Of a stretch of DNA of 64,000 nucleotides, positions 7,850 to 21,189 are shown piece after piece. Source of the stretch: JAJZQZ01 sp963790415 (GTDB lineage: Bacteria > Actinomycetota > Thermoleophilia > RBG-16-64-13). Position numbers and translations under genes: made by a program. Each line of letters begins with the position of its first letter. The first letter of the stretch is position 1. A model generated the notes under the pieces. It saw only the letters and a program-made list of their open reading frames with translations, did not search any database and was not told the origin of the DNA. Where the stretch lies: assembly GCA_963790415.1 (NCBI GenBank), contig CAWBOK010000009.1, positions 310,001 through 374,000 of the forward strand. Reading direction: 5' to 3'.

Positions 7850-8750
7850 AGAGCCACCCGCCCGATTGCATGGCTTTCCTCAGGATCGCCTGCGCGGGCT
7901 CAGACATGCGTTCGAGCGGAGGCCGCAGAGGCCCGGCAGGAAGTCCCATCCACTCCAACGCCTGCTTCACAGGAATGGGGTTCGGCTCCACAAACAGGGC
8001 GTCCACCACAGGCATCACGTGAAAATGGAGACGCCGAGCCTCCGGCAGATCGCCGGCCCAGACAGCGTGACACAGGGCCGCCACTTCTCGTCCGACAACG
8101 TGCGCGACTGCCGCGATTGCTCCCACGGCCCCGTGGCAGAGGAGGGAGAACGTCATGATGTCCTCGCCCGAGTACACCTGAAACGTGTCCCGGTCGGTGG
8201 CCTGCAACACGAGCATCGCCTGATGTAGATCGCCCGAGGCATCCTTGAGTCCCACAACCTGAGGAACATCGCGCCACAAACGAATGATCGTGTCAGGCTC
8301 AATAGTCCGCGCCGCGCGACTAGGGATATTGTAGAGGATCATGGGCAGATCTACCGCGTCCGCCACCGCCCTGAAGTGATTGTACAGACCCTCCTGAGTG
8401 GGCTTGTTGTAGTACGGGCACACCTGAAGGCTGGCGTCGACCCCGGCTTCCTTGGCCGCCCTCGTGAGATCTATTGCCTCCTGCGTCGAATTGGAGCCGG
8501 TTCCGGCGATCACCGGCACCTTTCCCGCCACCCTCCGCGTCACAGCTTGTATCACCGCAGCGTGCTCCTCGTGAGAGAGGGTCGGCGATTCCCCTGTCGT
8601 TCCGCAGGGGACAAGCCCGTCGCAACCCACTTCGTCCACGAAGAAATCGACGAGCCGGTCAAGACCCTTCCAGTCGATCGACAGATCCTCCTGGAAGGGT
8701 GTGATCAGAGGCAGGATCACCCCTCGAACCCCCCATTCAAGTTTGCGCAT
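7848..8750 (-). CDS. dapA: 4-hydroxy-tetrahydrodipicolinate synthase
   Basis: Condenses pyruvate and aspartate semialdehyde in lysine and peptidoglycan-precursor synthesis. The 300-residue TIM barrel has VPCGTTGESPTLSHEE, the catalytic Tyr in LYNIPSR (about residue 140), the Schiff-base Lys in VGLKDASG (about 169) and the GEDIMTF region. The final TAG is the first three bases of the neighbouring element's inverted repeat, but length is normal, so little if anything was lost. It stands alone, with its own promoter just upstream. Confidence 0.95.
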   Translation of the reverse strand: MRKLEWGVRGVILPLITPFQEDLSIDWKGLDRLVDFFVDEVGCDGLVPCGTTGESPTLSHEEHAAVIQAVTRRVAGKVPVIAGTGSNSTQEAIDLTRAAKEAGVDASLQVCPYYNKPTQEGLYNHFRAVADAVDLPMILYNIPSRAARTIEPDTIIRLWRDVPQVVGLKDASGDLHQAMLVLQATDRDTFQVYSGEDIMTFSLLCHGAVGAIAAVAHVVGREVAALCHAVWAGDLPEARRLHFHVMPVVDALFVEPNPIPVKQALEWMGLPAGPLRPPLERMSEPAQAILRKAMQSGGWL

Positions 8751-8803
8751 CAGGAGCCTCTCATTCCGTCGTCATGTGCAGACCGGTACGTCGAACCCAC
8801 GTC

Positions 8804-8832
8804 ACTGTACCTAGAGACCCCATGAAGGGCAA
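8804..8832 (-). promoter_or_regulatory. predicted sigma-70 promoter of dapA
   Basis: TTGCCC (8827-8832), a 17-base spacer and TACAGT (8804-8809) on the minus strand, about 55 bp ahead of the dapA ATG and just after the rRNA operon terminator, so dapA need not depend on rRNA readthrough. Confidence 0.5.
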
Positions 8833-8865
8833 GGCACGAGCAAGCCGTTCCTCCTCCAACAATAG

Positions 8866-8893
8866 TTGAGCCCGCCATTGCTGGCGGGCTCAA
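8866..8893 (-). terminator. rRNA operon terminator hairpin
   Basis: A 12-bp perfect stem (TTGAGCCCGCCA / TGGCGGGCTCAA) with a four-base loop directly after 5S rRNA. The following bases on the minus strand (AACTATTGTTGG) are only moderately T-rich. Confidence 0.75.
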
Positions 8894-8901
8894 GAAATAA
8901 T

Positions 8902-9018
<117 letters not shown>

Positions 9019-9091
9019 ACTTTGAAAACTGACGCAAGGACGCTACCTCGCGTCACCTTCAAATCTGCATAGTGGCAAAGAAAGAGTTCAA

Positions 9092-13903
<4,812 letters not shown>

Positions 13904-14112
13904 AGTATTTGCGATACGAGCCGAAGCTCGGATCTGACTCCTCAGAAAGAGCTTGACGTAGCTCTTAATAAGAAATTGCTAGTGCGGTCGTCCCGAAGGA
14001 CTCCCGACTAACGGGGTTTGGTCCTCTCGATCCGTGAAACGGATCGGAGTTCCGTCATTGGTGCTGGCAGATCTTTACTCTGGTTCGTCGAAACGTTCCA
14101 GATAAAGATCCT

Positions 14113-14136
14113 GCACGCTGTTCAGTTTTCAAAGAC
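14113..14136 (-). promoter_or_regulatory. rRNA leader: boxA-like site and pre-16S processing stem arm
   Basis: The transcript reads GTCTTTGAAAACTGAAC (14120-14136), resembling the boxA antitermination element of rRNA leaders, and runs into the 14113-14129 arm that pairs perfectly over 17 bases with the 16S-23S spacer. The two signals overlap. Confidence 0.6.
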
Positions 14137-14162
14137 CACTGCGCTCTTCGGCGCGGCTGGGT

Positions 14163-14191
14163 AGACTAGCACCCTTGCTGGTGAGCGTCAA
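14163..14191 (-). promoter_or_regulatory. rRNA promoter P2
   Basis: TTGACG (14186-14191), exactly 17 bases, TAGTCT (14163-14168) on the minus strand. It lies downstream of the terminator hairpin at 14222-14262 and ahead of the boxA-like site, so it is the promoter best placed to drive the rRNA operon. Confidence 0.7.
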
Positions 14192-14221
14192 CCCATCAGA
14201 GAGAACCTCGGCCGACACCCG

Positions 14222-14262
14222 CAAAACAAAACGAGCCGCTCCGACGTGCGTCGAGCGGCTCG
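14222..14262 (-). terminator. intrinsic terminator between the two upstream promoters
   Basis: A GC-rich stem (CGAGCCGCTCGACG pairing with CGTCGGAGCGGCTCG, one bulged base) is followed on the minus strand by TTTTGTTTTG. This has all features of a factor-independent terminator. It would stop transcripts from the promoter at 14357-14385 after about 130 nt. Confidence 0.75.
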
Positions 14263-14350
14263 CAGCTGGGCGCCTTCTTCGGCCGTCCCTTACCTGCGTT
14301 CCCTCAAACGAGAGCCGGGGCTGTCAGATGAGAACTGCATCCTCTCAGGA
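14222..14350 (-). ncRNA. candidate short RNA upstream of the rRNA operon
   Basis: Bounded by a consensus promoter (14357-14385) and an intrinsic terminator (14222-14262), this unit would make an RNA of about 130 nt. No convincing ORF with a ribosome binding site fills it, and I cannot match it to 6S, SRP, tmRNA or a known riboswitch. It may instead be a prematurely terminated rRNA leader that full antitermination reads through. Confidence 0.4.
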
Positions 14351-14356
14351 CCATTG

Positions 14357-14385
14357 AGTATAACCCAGGGCCCCAACCCTGTCAA
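14357..14385 (-). promoter_or_regulatory. consensus sigma-70 promoter (P1)
   Basis: TTGACA (14380-14385), 17-base spacer, TATACT (14357-14362) on the minus strand: a near-perfect housekeeping promoter. It points at the rRNA operon, but a strong terminator follows about 90 bp downstream. Confidence 0.75.
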
Positions 14386-14527
14386 CGCCGATAGCCTCTA
14401 CTCTCAGCCGAAGACCGACTCCAGAGGCAATGCTTTCGGAGCGACTGCGGGAGTTTAGCAGGTCTGACGCGACTAACAAGTGCCGCACCGAACTTTTTGA
14501 ATGGCCGATCTCCTATTCCCCGGCGGT

Positions 14528-15241
14528 CTACTCCCCCGGCGCCCGCCGGCGATCCGCGCCAACAGGAATCTGCCCTGCCTGGTCGACCTCGCTCGCAGGG
14601 CGCATGCCGGCTGCAACCCGCACGACCACGGTTCGCGACAAGCCCCAGCCGAACACGGCGTGGAGCTTCCCCGCTACCTCCCACTGAACCAGATCGCCCC
14701 CCAGAACCCGCCGTGCGATCGCCGGTCGCCCGGAGACCCTCCCACACGGCGCGCCCGGCAGGTTCGTGAAGCTTGCGTCCATGGCGTCGTAAAAGGCGAG
14801 GTAACCGCCATGCGCAGACAGGACCACCGTCGGTCCGCGGCTGTGGCTCTGTGCGGCCCCGCCCTCGTCACCAGAGAGCGAGGGCCGAGTCACGAGACGG
14901 CTGTCGACCGGTATCTCCGCCGGCACGAAAGCGGGCCCGCCGCCCACGGCGGCCGAAGCGGAAAGAAACGCCGCGAGAATCGTGGAGTCGGGCGCGGCGT
15001 AGGAGACATCCCCAGCTGACACAGGACGGCCTACCCGGATCGTATCGCGCTGCTCCGGCTGGGCGTCCGCTCCCACAGTGACAGGCAGCTCGGCCGCTGT
15101 CACCACATCGACCTCGGAGCGCGACCACGCGTACCCCACCACCGCCACCGCGACGGCCCCGGCCAAGAGAAGACATGCCGTTCGCTCCCGTCGCGCGACC
15201 ACAAGTAGAGTCCGAACCGAAAGTCTCGGCAACATGCCCAT
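14528..15241 (-). CDS. membrane-anchored protein of unknown function
   Basis: 237 residues with a good ribosome binding site (GGGAGG, five bases before the ATG). Residues about 22-42 are hydrophobic after a basic N-terminus, predicting one membrane anchor with the remainder outside. No domain is recognisable. The C-terminal half contains a GGYLAFYDAMDASFTNLPG stretch and a sequence rich in Val/Arg. It sits between tyrS and the rRNA promoters on the same strand. Neither function nor family can be assigned. Confidence 0.6.
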   Translation of the reverse strand: MGMLPRLSVRTLLVVARRERTACLLLAGAVAVAVVGYAWSRSEVDVVTAAELPVTVGADAQPEQRDTIRVGRPVSAGDVSYAAPDSTILAAFLSASAAVGGGPAFVPAEIPVDSRLVTRPSLSGDEGGAAQSHSRGPTVVLSAHGGYLAFYDAMDASFTNLPGAPCGRVSGRPAIARRVLGGDLVQWEVAGKLHAVFGWGLSRTVVVRVAAGMRPASEVDQAGQIPVGADRRRAPGE

Positions 15242-15445
15242 TGGTGCCTCCCTGCTCGCCTACACAGGAAGACCTTAGCCGGGCCGGCCCACCCAGAACA
15301 TACGCCGAAGGTCGTACGTGGGCGCCAGGCGCCCGGAGCTCGTTACGGAATGACGCTTCGCCCGGCAGCCCGGCAGGGCGCGATGAGCACTCGCCGCGCC
15401 GCCACGTGCGCCTGGGCGGCCTAGACTTCGTTTCGCGGGGCGCTC
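15242..15445. other. intergenic, no feature recognised
   Basis: About 200 bp between tyrS and the membrane-anchored unknown gene. It is GC-rich with short imperfect inverted repeats, but no T-tract terminator or clear promoter was seen. Confidence 0.5.
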
Positions 15446-16717
15446 CTAGATCAGCCGCACGAACCGACGCTTTCCCGCCTGAATCACTACGCCGCGGAGC
15501 CCCTCGGGATCGCAGTCCGCCGCCTCAGTGTCCGCCACCGTGCCGTCCAGCCTGACGCCACCCTGTTCCAGGAGGCGCCTGCCCTCCGCGTTGGACGACA
15601 CGAGACCGAGACACGCCAGGAGCCGAGGCAGCCATACACGCCCATCGACCACCGCCTCCACGGGCAGAGCGACCTCGGGGATGTCCTCCGGTCGTTCCTT
15701 CTCCCGGAAGACCCGATCGAAGTGGGCCCGTGCCGACGACGCCATCTCGGGCCCGTGATAGAGACCGACAAGGCGTTCGGCAAGATCCCGCTTTGCTTCC
15801 GCCGGATGGTAGGCTCCCGTCCCTAGACGGTGGGCGACGTCTTCCACCTCCCGGTGTCCTGCGCCGGTGAGCAGGGTCCAGTAGGTGATCATGAGTTCGT
15901 CGGGGATCGACATCAGTTTGCCGAACATGTCCTCCGCGGGTTCGTCGACCCCCACGTAGTTGCCGTAGGTCTTGGACATCTTCTGCCCCCCGTCGATGCC
16001 CTGCAGCAGGGGGACCGTCATGATGCACTGGGGCGTGAGTCCGTATGCATCCATGACGGTACGCCCCATCAGTAGGTTGAACGTCTGGTCGGTCCCTCCC
16101 AGTTCTATGTCCGCCCGCACGGCCACGCTGTCGTAGCCCTGAAGCAGGGGATACATGAACTCCACCATAGAGATGGACTCCTGGGCAGCGTATCTCTTGG
16201 CGAAGTCGTCGCGCTCGAGCATGCGGGCCACCGTAGTCACCGCGGTGAGACGTAGCACCTCATCCATGTGAAGCGGGCCCAGCCAGTCGCTGTTCCTTAC
16301 GAGTTCGGCCTTTTCCATATCGAGCACCTTGCCCGCCTGTGCCACGTAGGTCACGGCGTTGGCGGCGATCTCTTCGTCGGAGAGCCTCGGCCGAGTCTTG
16401 GAGCGCCCCGACGGGTCCCCCACCTTGGCCGTGTAGTCGCCGATGATAAGCACCGCCGTGTGTCCCAGCTCTTGGAACTGAGCGAGTTTGCGCAGCACCA
16501 CGGTGTGTCCGAGATGGATATCAGGTGCGGTAGGATCCACCCCGAGTTTCGCGCGCAGCGGGCGACCCTCGCTTCGTGCCTTGATCAAGCGATGCAGGAG
16601 TTCGTCGCTCGGAAGAACGTCGACGCAGCCCGTCGAAAGATCCTGGAAGTGCTCCAGCAGGTCGTCGGGCACGCTTGTGGACAGGTCGGAAGGAGCGGCG
16701 GAGGGGCTGTTGTTCAT
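15446..16717 (-). CDS. tyrS: tyrosyl-tRNA synthetase
   Basis: Class I aminoacyl-tRNA synthetase, 423 residues. The HIGH-type motif HLGH is at about 68-71 and KMSK at about 246-249; the HLGH/long form places it nearer the TyrZ subgroup than E. coli TyrS. ELGGTDQTFN binds tyrosine and ATP, and the C-terminal 60-70 residues form an S4 RNA-binding domain. I chose the ATG at 16717 (MNNSP); the upstream frame lacks family character. It is divergent from the PBP gene. Confidence 0.95.
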   Translation of the reverse strand: MNNSPSAAPSDLSTSVPDDLLEHFQDLSTGCVDVLPSDELLHRLIKARSEGRPLRAKLGVDPTAPDIHLGHTVVLRKLAQFQELGHTAVLIIGDYTAKVGDPSGRSKTRPRLSDEEIAANAVTYVAQAGKVLDMEKAELVRNSDWLGPLHMDEVLRLTAVTTVARMLERDDFAKRYAAQESISMVEFMYPLLQGYDSVAVRADIELGGTDQTFNLLMGRTVMDAYGLTPQCIMTVPLLQGIDGGQKMSKTYGNYVGVDEPAEDMFGKLMSIPDELMITYWTLLTGAGHREVEDVAHRLGTGAYHPAEAKRDLAERLVGLYHGPEMASSARAHFDRVFREKERPEDIPEVALPVEAVVDGRVWLPRLLACLGLVSSNAEGRRLLEQGGVRLDGTVADTEAADCDPEGLRGVVIQAGKRRFVRLI

Positions 16718-16851
16718 GGTCCTTCCCAGTCGTCGGAGACGGTCGCGGCAGGCGCGCGAGAGCATATCACGCCGCGGCGCGGGATCGTTCGGGCGGCTCC
16801 TGGGTGTAACATCTACCCGTGACCAGCCAGAACTCCAGGAGAGCACGTCAC

Positions 16852-19524
16852 ATGGTCATCGACCGTCGACGGCGGAACGACGGCCGGCGAACTCGCCGGT
16901 CCCGTTTCGTCCGCGTAGTACTATTGGTCCTCCTGCTGGCCCTTGTGGCCCTCCTCTCGCTCGCCACCGGACTCTATGTGTCGCTTGTTGGCAATCTGCC
17001 CTCCCTCGAAGCTCAAGAGGAGTACATGGCGGCCCAGACGACCAAGATCTTCGACGGAGCGGAGCAACCGCATGTGCTCGCCCAAATCCATGGAGTCGAG
17101 AACAGAGAGATCGTCTCCGCCGACCAGATCCCGAAACATATGCGCGACGCCGTGGTGGCTGTCGAAGACGAGCGCTTCTATTCTCACCCAGGAGTCGATC
17201 TGTGGGCCATACTGCGGGCCCTCTGGGCCGACCTGCGTCACGGGAGCATGGTCGAAGGAGGCTCGACCATCACGCAACAATTCGTGAAGAACGCCTACGT
17301 CTCCGACCAGAAGACGCTCGATCGCAAAGTCAAAGAGGCGGCGTTGGCCTATCAGCTCGAGAAGAAGTGGTCGAAGCAGAAGATCCTCAACGAATACCTG
17401 AACATCATCTATTTCGGGGAAGGGGCGTGGGGGGTCGAGGCGGCGGCCACCGAGTACTTCGGCGTGCACGCCAAGGCTCTGACGGTGGCTCAGGCCGCCA
17501 TGCTGGCGGGCATCACGAAGTCGCCCGCCAACTACTCGCCCCGACGGGACCCCGAGCGGGCTCTCGAGCGACGCAACCTCATTCTCAACAAGATGTTCCA
17601 ACAGGGCTACATCACCGGCGATCAGCTGCGCACCGCTCTGGCCGACCCGGTGAAGCTCGTGCCCACGCGGGTCGCCGAGGACACCAAGGTGCCGTATTGG
17701 GTAGAGATGGTCCGCGAGCAACTCGTCGCGAAATACGGCGCGAACACCGTCCTTCAGGGGGGCCTGCGGGTCTATACGAGTATCGACCTAGACAAGCAGG
17801 CTCTGGCTGAAAAGGCGATCAAGGACATACTCAACAAACCGGGCGACCCGACCGCCTCGCTCGTCTCCATAGACGTGCACACCGGTCGCGTCCTCGCTAT
17901 GGTCGGAGGGTTCGATTTCAAGAACCAGCAGTTCAATATCGCCGTCCAGGGCCACCGCCAGCCGGGATCGGCGTTCAAGACGTTCGTCCTGATCACCGCC
18001 CTCACGCAGAACATCTCCCCGTCGACGACCTACGATTCGGGACCGTTCACCCTCACCCTGCCCGGAGACGATTGGAAGGTGAAGTCGACCGACGAAGGCA
18101 TGGTGGCCTTGGCCGACGCAACGGCGCGCTCGATCAACGGCGTCTACGCCCGGTTGATCATGGACGTCGGGCCGCAGAAAGTCGCTGAGACGGCTCGACA
18201 CCTCGGCATCGAGACGAACGTCGATAGCAATCCCGCCATCGCCCTCGGTGGCCTCAAGACCGGCGTGAGTCCTCTCGAGATGGCTGTGGCCTACGGCACC
18301 ATCGCCGCGGGTGGCGATCGGCTCTCGGGCAGCGTGGTGTTCGATCCCGAGCACCCGCTCTTCCCGGTCGCCATCGTCAAGGTGACCGATGCCGCCGGCA
18401 ACGTGATCGACGACAACCACGTAGTGCGCACACAGGTGATCGATCCGCGGATAGCCTATACGGCCACGGACGTCTTGAAAGGCGTCATCGATTACGGCAC
18501 CGCACGGGCCGCGGACATCGGGCGGCCGGCGGCCGGCAAGACCGGCACTACCCAGGAGTACCGGGATGCGTGGTTCGTGGGCTACACGCCCGACGTGGTC
18601 ACCGCCGTCTGGGTGGGCTACCCCGACCAGCAGAAACCGATGACCGACGTCCACGGCATCCGGGTGACCGGGGGCAGCTTCCCCGCGCAGATCTGGGCGG
18701 CCTACATGCGGGGCGCTCTCGCGGGGGTTCCCACGAGCGACTTCGGCAAACCCACCGGCACCGAGTGGGTGACGGTCAGTATCGACCCGGTGTCCGGGCA
18801 ACTTGCGACCGAATGGTGCCCGGAAAGACAGAAATCGTCATTCCTCAAGGGCTCGGGGCCCACTGAGTACTGCACCCTGCATAGGCCCGCGGAGGCGGCC
18901 GTGCCGGATGTGACGTCCCGCCTGCTGGCCGAGGCGGAGGCCGCGCTGCAGGGGGCCGGCTTCGCGTCGCGCTCAGTCGAACAACGGCAGCCCACCTCCC
19001 CCGCGGGCACGGTCATCGGACAGGATCCACCCGCGGGCACCATGCTCCTCCAGGGGAGTACCGTGACCTTGACCGTGACCGCCGGGGGGCCCATGGCGGC
19101 AACCGTCCCTGACGTGCTTGGTCGAGGGGCGGCGGCGGCGCGTGAGACGCTCACGGCCGCCGGGTTCCAAGTCGACGAGACCCTGACGCCCTCGGAAGCC
19201 GCTCCGGGTGTGGTGGTCGACCAAGACCCCGCGGCAGGTGCCGCCTCGATGACCGGTCAGACGGTCACCATCGTGGTCAGTTCCGGCGCCGGGCAACCTA
19301 CGACCACCATCCCATCGTTACTCGTCGTGCCCGATGTGACCGGCATGCGCATGGCCCGCGCGTCCCTCGTTCTGCGCCAGGCCGGCCTCATACCCACGGC
19401 GGACGCATCGCTGCCAAATGACGATCCCGGCATCGGGGGCACCGTGGCTTCGCAGTCACCCGCCGCCGGCGGGTTGGTGCCGCCCGACACCGTGGTGAGC
19501 CTCACCGTGTACGCCAAGCCCTAG
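16852..19524 (+). CDS. class A penicillin-binding protein with three PASTA domains
   Basis: Bifunctional peptidoglycan synthase, 890 residues from the ATG at 16852 (AGGAGA nine bases upstream; an upstream GTG at 16819 is possible). A basic N-terminus and one membrane segment (about 20-46) precede a GT51 glycosyltransferase (EDERFYSH at 105-112, GGSTITQQ at 136-143) and a transpeptidase with SAFK (373-376), SIN (427-429) and KTGT (563-566). Three PASTA repeats, each starting VPDV, occupy about 683-890. PASTA tails on a class A PBP are common in Actinomycetota and Firmicutes. It is flanked by unrelated genes on the other strand. Confidence 0.95.
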   Translation: MVIDRRRRNDGRRTRRSRFVRVVLLVLLLALVALLSLATGLYVSLVGNLPSLEAQEEYMAAQTTKIFDGAEQPHVLAQIHGVENREIVSADQIPKHMRDAVVAVEDERFYSHPGVDLWAILRALWADLRHGSMVEGGSTITQQFVKNAYVSDQKTLDRKVKEAALAYQLEKKWSKQKILNEYLNIIYFGEGAWGVEAAATEYFGVHAKALTVAQAAMLAGITKSPANYSPRRDPERALERRNLILNKMFQQGYITGDQLRTALADPVKLVPTRVAEDTKVPYWVEMVREQLVAKYGANTVLQGGLRVYTSIDLDKQALAEKAIKDILNKPGDPTASLVSIDVHTGRVLAMVGGFDFKNQQFNIAVQGHRQPGSAFKTFVLITALTQNISPSTTYDSGPFTLTLPGDDWKVKSTDEGMVALADATARSINGVYARLIMDVGPQKVAETARHLGIETNVDSNPAIALGGLKTGVSPLEMAVAYGTIAAGGDRLSGSVVFDPEHPLFPVAIVKVTDAAGNVIDDNHVVRTQVIDPRIAYTATDVLKGVIDYGTARAADIGRPAAGKTGTTQEYRDAWFVGYTPDVVTAVWVGYPDQQKPMTDVHGIRVTGGSFPAQIWAAYMRGALAGVPTSDFGKPTGTEWVTVSIDPVSGQLATEWCPERQKSSFLKGSGPTEYCTLHRPAEAAVPDVTSRLLAEAEAALQGAGFASRSVEQRQPTSPAGTVIGQDPPAGTMLLQGSTVTLTVTAGGPMAATVPDVLGRGAAAARETLTAAGFQVDETLTPSEAAPGVVVDQDPAAGAASMTGQTVTIVVSSGAGQPTTTIPSLLVVPDVTGMRMARASLVLRQAGLIPTADASLPNDDPGIGGTVASQSPAAGGLVPPDTVVSLTVYAKP

Positions 19525-19585
19525 GACGCGCCCCGACAAGGGGCCGGACGTCCTGCCGCGACGGAAAGCACCTGCACACCAGGAC

Positions 19586-20542
19586 CTACGCCCGGCTGAA
19601 CCTCGTGAATCCAGAGCACGCCACGACGTCTACTCCTGCACGCTCGTACTCGTCGATGATCAGGTTCATTCCCAGAGAGTCCGACGCATGGTGTCCCGCG
19701 ATGACCACGTTCAGGTGGGCGGCTTCCGCCCGCTTGCGGTGTCCTTCGCCCATGTGCATGCCCACGATGGTACCGACACCGGCGGCCGCCAGCCGATCGA
19801 TGGCCTCTTCGGGACCGCTCGTACCCCCGGTCATGTCCACCATGATCCTGCCCGCCCGGTGCTCGGGATCACCCTGGAAGATACGAGGTCCGATGCCCCG
19901 GATAACGCCCTCTCGGAACTCCGGTATGCCCTTGAGCATGTCGAGGATGTCGTTCAAGGTCGTGTCTTCGTCAACGTCGTCGAACCGAGCCTGAAGGAAC
20001 GCGTTGACGCTGTTGTCGGCGGGCGTATGGCAACACATCAGCGGGATGCCCAGAAGGCGCGCGGCGGACGGAGACTGATCGGTGTTGTCGGCGTGGAAGC
20101 TGCGGGTGATCTCCTGTCGCCGGGTAGCCATAGTGGCGTCGCCAAAACTGATGGGCACCCCATAGCGACGCCAGATGTCGGCCTGCACGCCCATCACCGC
20201 TTCGAGGTCGGCCAGCGCGCGGCCGTCCGGATGGTGCGCAAGTACCGCGTCGATACCGCCCCCGTTCTGCCGCAGGCGGTCGGCCAGCAGGATCTCACCC
20301 ACCATGATGTCGATGCCGACCAGGAGACGCCGCACTTCGGTCTCCGGATCGCCCACGAGGATGCGTGTGTCGGCGAAGGGGTTGGTGAGGCATTCAAGAT
20401 CGAACTCCCACCGGCGCTCCTCCGGCAGATCGTCATGAGCCTTGCGGGCGTCCTCCAGGATGCGGGTGATGCCCTTCTCCCCGCGCGGATCGGTTCCCCG
20501 GCCGGCGCGCACAGCGATCTCGTACATCTCCTGTAGCTTCAT
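19586..20542 (-). CDS. Nif3-like dinuclear metal-centre family protein
   Basis: 318 residues, start at MKLQEMYE (20542) after GGGGAG. The sequence has the His-rich metal-ligand pattern of the Nif3/DUF34 fold: AVLAHHPDGRA, GIPLMCCHTPADN, VGMHMGEGH and VVIAGHHASDSLGMN near the C-terminus. It fits the longer NGG1p-interacting-factor-3 subgroup found in archaea and anaerobic bacteria. The biochemical role is unsettled. A second Nif3 copy, fused to RNase HI, is at 44.2-45.9 kb. Confidence 0.8.
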   Translation of the reverse strand: MKLQEMYEIAVRAGRGTDPRGEKGITRILEDARKAHDDLPEERRWEFDLECLTNPFADTRILVGDPETEVRRLLVGIDIMVGEILLADRLRQNGGGIDAVLAHHPDGRALADLEAVMGVQADIWRRYGVPISFGDATMATRRQEITRSFHADNTDQSPSAARLLGIPLMCCHTPADNSVNAFLQARFDDVDEDTTLNDILDMLKGIPEFREGVIRGIGPRIFQGDPEHRAGRIMVDMTGGTSGPEEAIDRLAAAGVGTIVGMHMGEGHRKRAEAAHLNVVIAGHHASDSLGMNLIIDEYERAGVDVVACSGFTRFSRA

Positions 20543-20579
20543 ACTCTCCCCTTCGAGACGATACATCCCGGTGTGGTCC

Positions 20580-21188
20580 CTACACGGAGACCACCCGTGG
20601 GCCGCGCGACACATACTCACTACCCGAAAGGATATACCGCAGGGGCAGGTCGGCGCCAACCGATATGCCCACCCGCGTGGTACGCGTGACGTCCACCGTG
20701 GTGCCGTCATCGAGCGCGCGGACTCCTGAAGCCGGTCCCAGCTGGCGTCCATTCCAGCTACGGTCGAGGCCAAGGGCCTGACCGACCCGCCCAGGTCCGG
20801 AGGTCAACTCCCGCAGGCTCAAGCTACCATCCAGGTCGCCGCGATTCTTCCGCATGGTCTTGATATCGCCCATGGGTTCGAATGCGCGTACGAGGACCGC
20901 GGACCCCACTCCTTCGCGGTCGCACACCAGGTTGACCAGACTGTGGATGCCGTAGCTCAAGTAGACGTACAGGTGGCCGGGCGGGCCGAACATGGCAGCG
21001 TTCCTAGTCGTCCTACCCCGAAACGCGTGAGAGGCGGGGTCGTCGATTGGCAGATAGGCTTCCACTTCTACCAACCGTCCTCCGCCGACGCCCTCCCGCC
21101 AGAGGATCTTGCCCACCAGATCGGGAGCGACCACATCGGAAGGTCGGGCGAAGAATGTCTGAGGAAGCGCATCGCCGAGACAGGCCAA
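20580..21188 (-). CDS. DNA-3-methyladenine glycosylase (AAG/MPG family)
   Basis: Base-excision repair enzyme removing alkylated purines. About 202 residues with VAPDLVGKILWR, the catalytic Glu in VEVEAYLP, DPASHAFRGRTTRNAAMFGPPGHLYVYLSYGIH and LTSGPGRVGQALG, all family hallmarks. No ATG fits: a TTG at 21188, just after the argH stop, gives the normal length. This start is inferred from spacing. It follows the arginine cluster on the same strand. Confidence 0.9.
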   Translation of the reverse strand: MACLGDALPQTFFARPSDVVAPDLVGKILWREGVGGGRLVEVEAYLPIDDPASHAFRGRTTRNAAMFGPPGHLYVYLSYGIHSLVNLVCDREGVGSAVLVRAFEPMGDIKTMRKNRGDLDGSLSLRELTSGPGRVGQALGLDRSWNGRQLGPASGVRALDDGTTVDVTRTTRVGISVGADLPLRYILSGSEYVSRGPRVVSV

Positions 21189-21189
21189 C

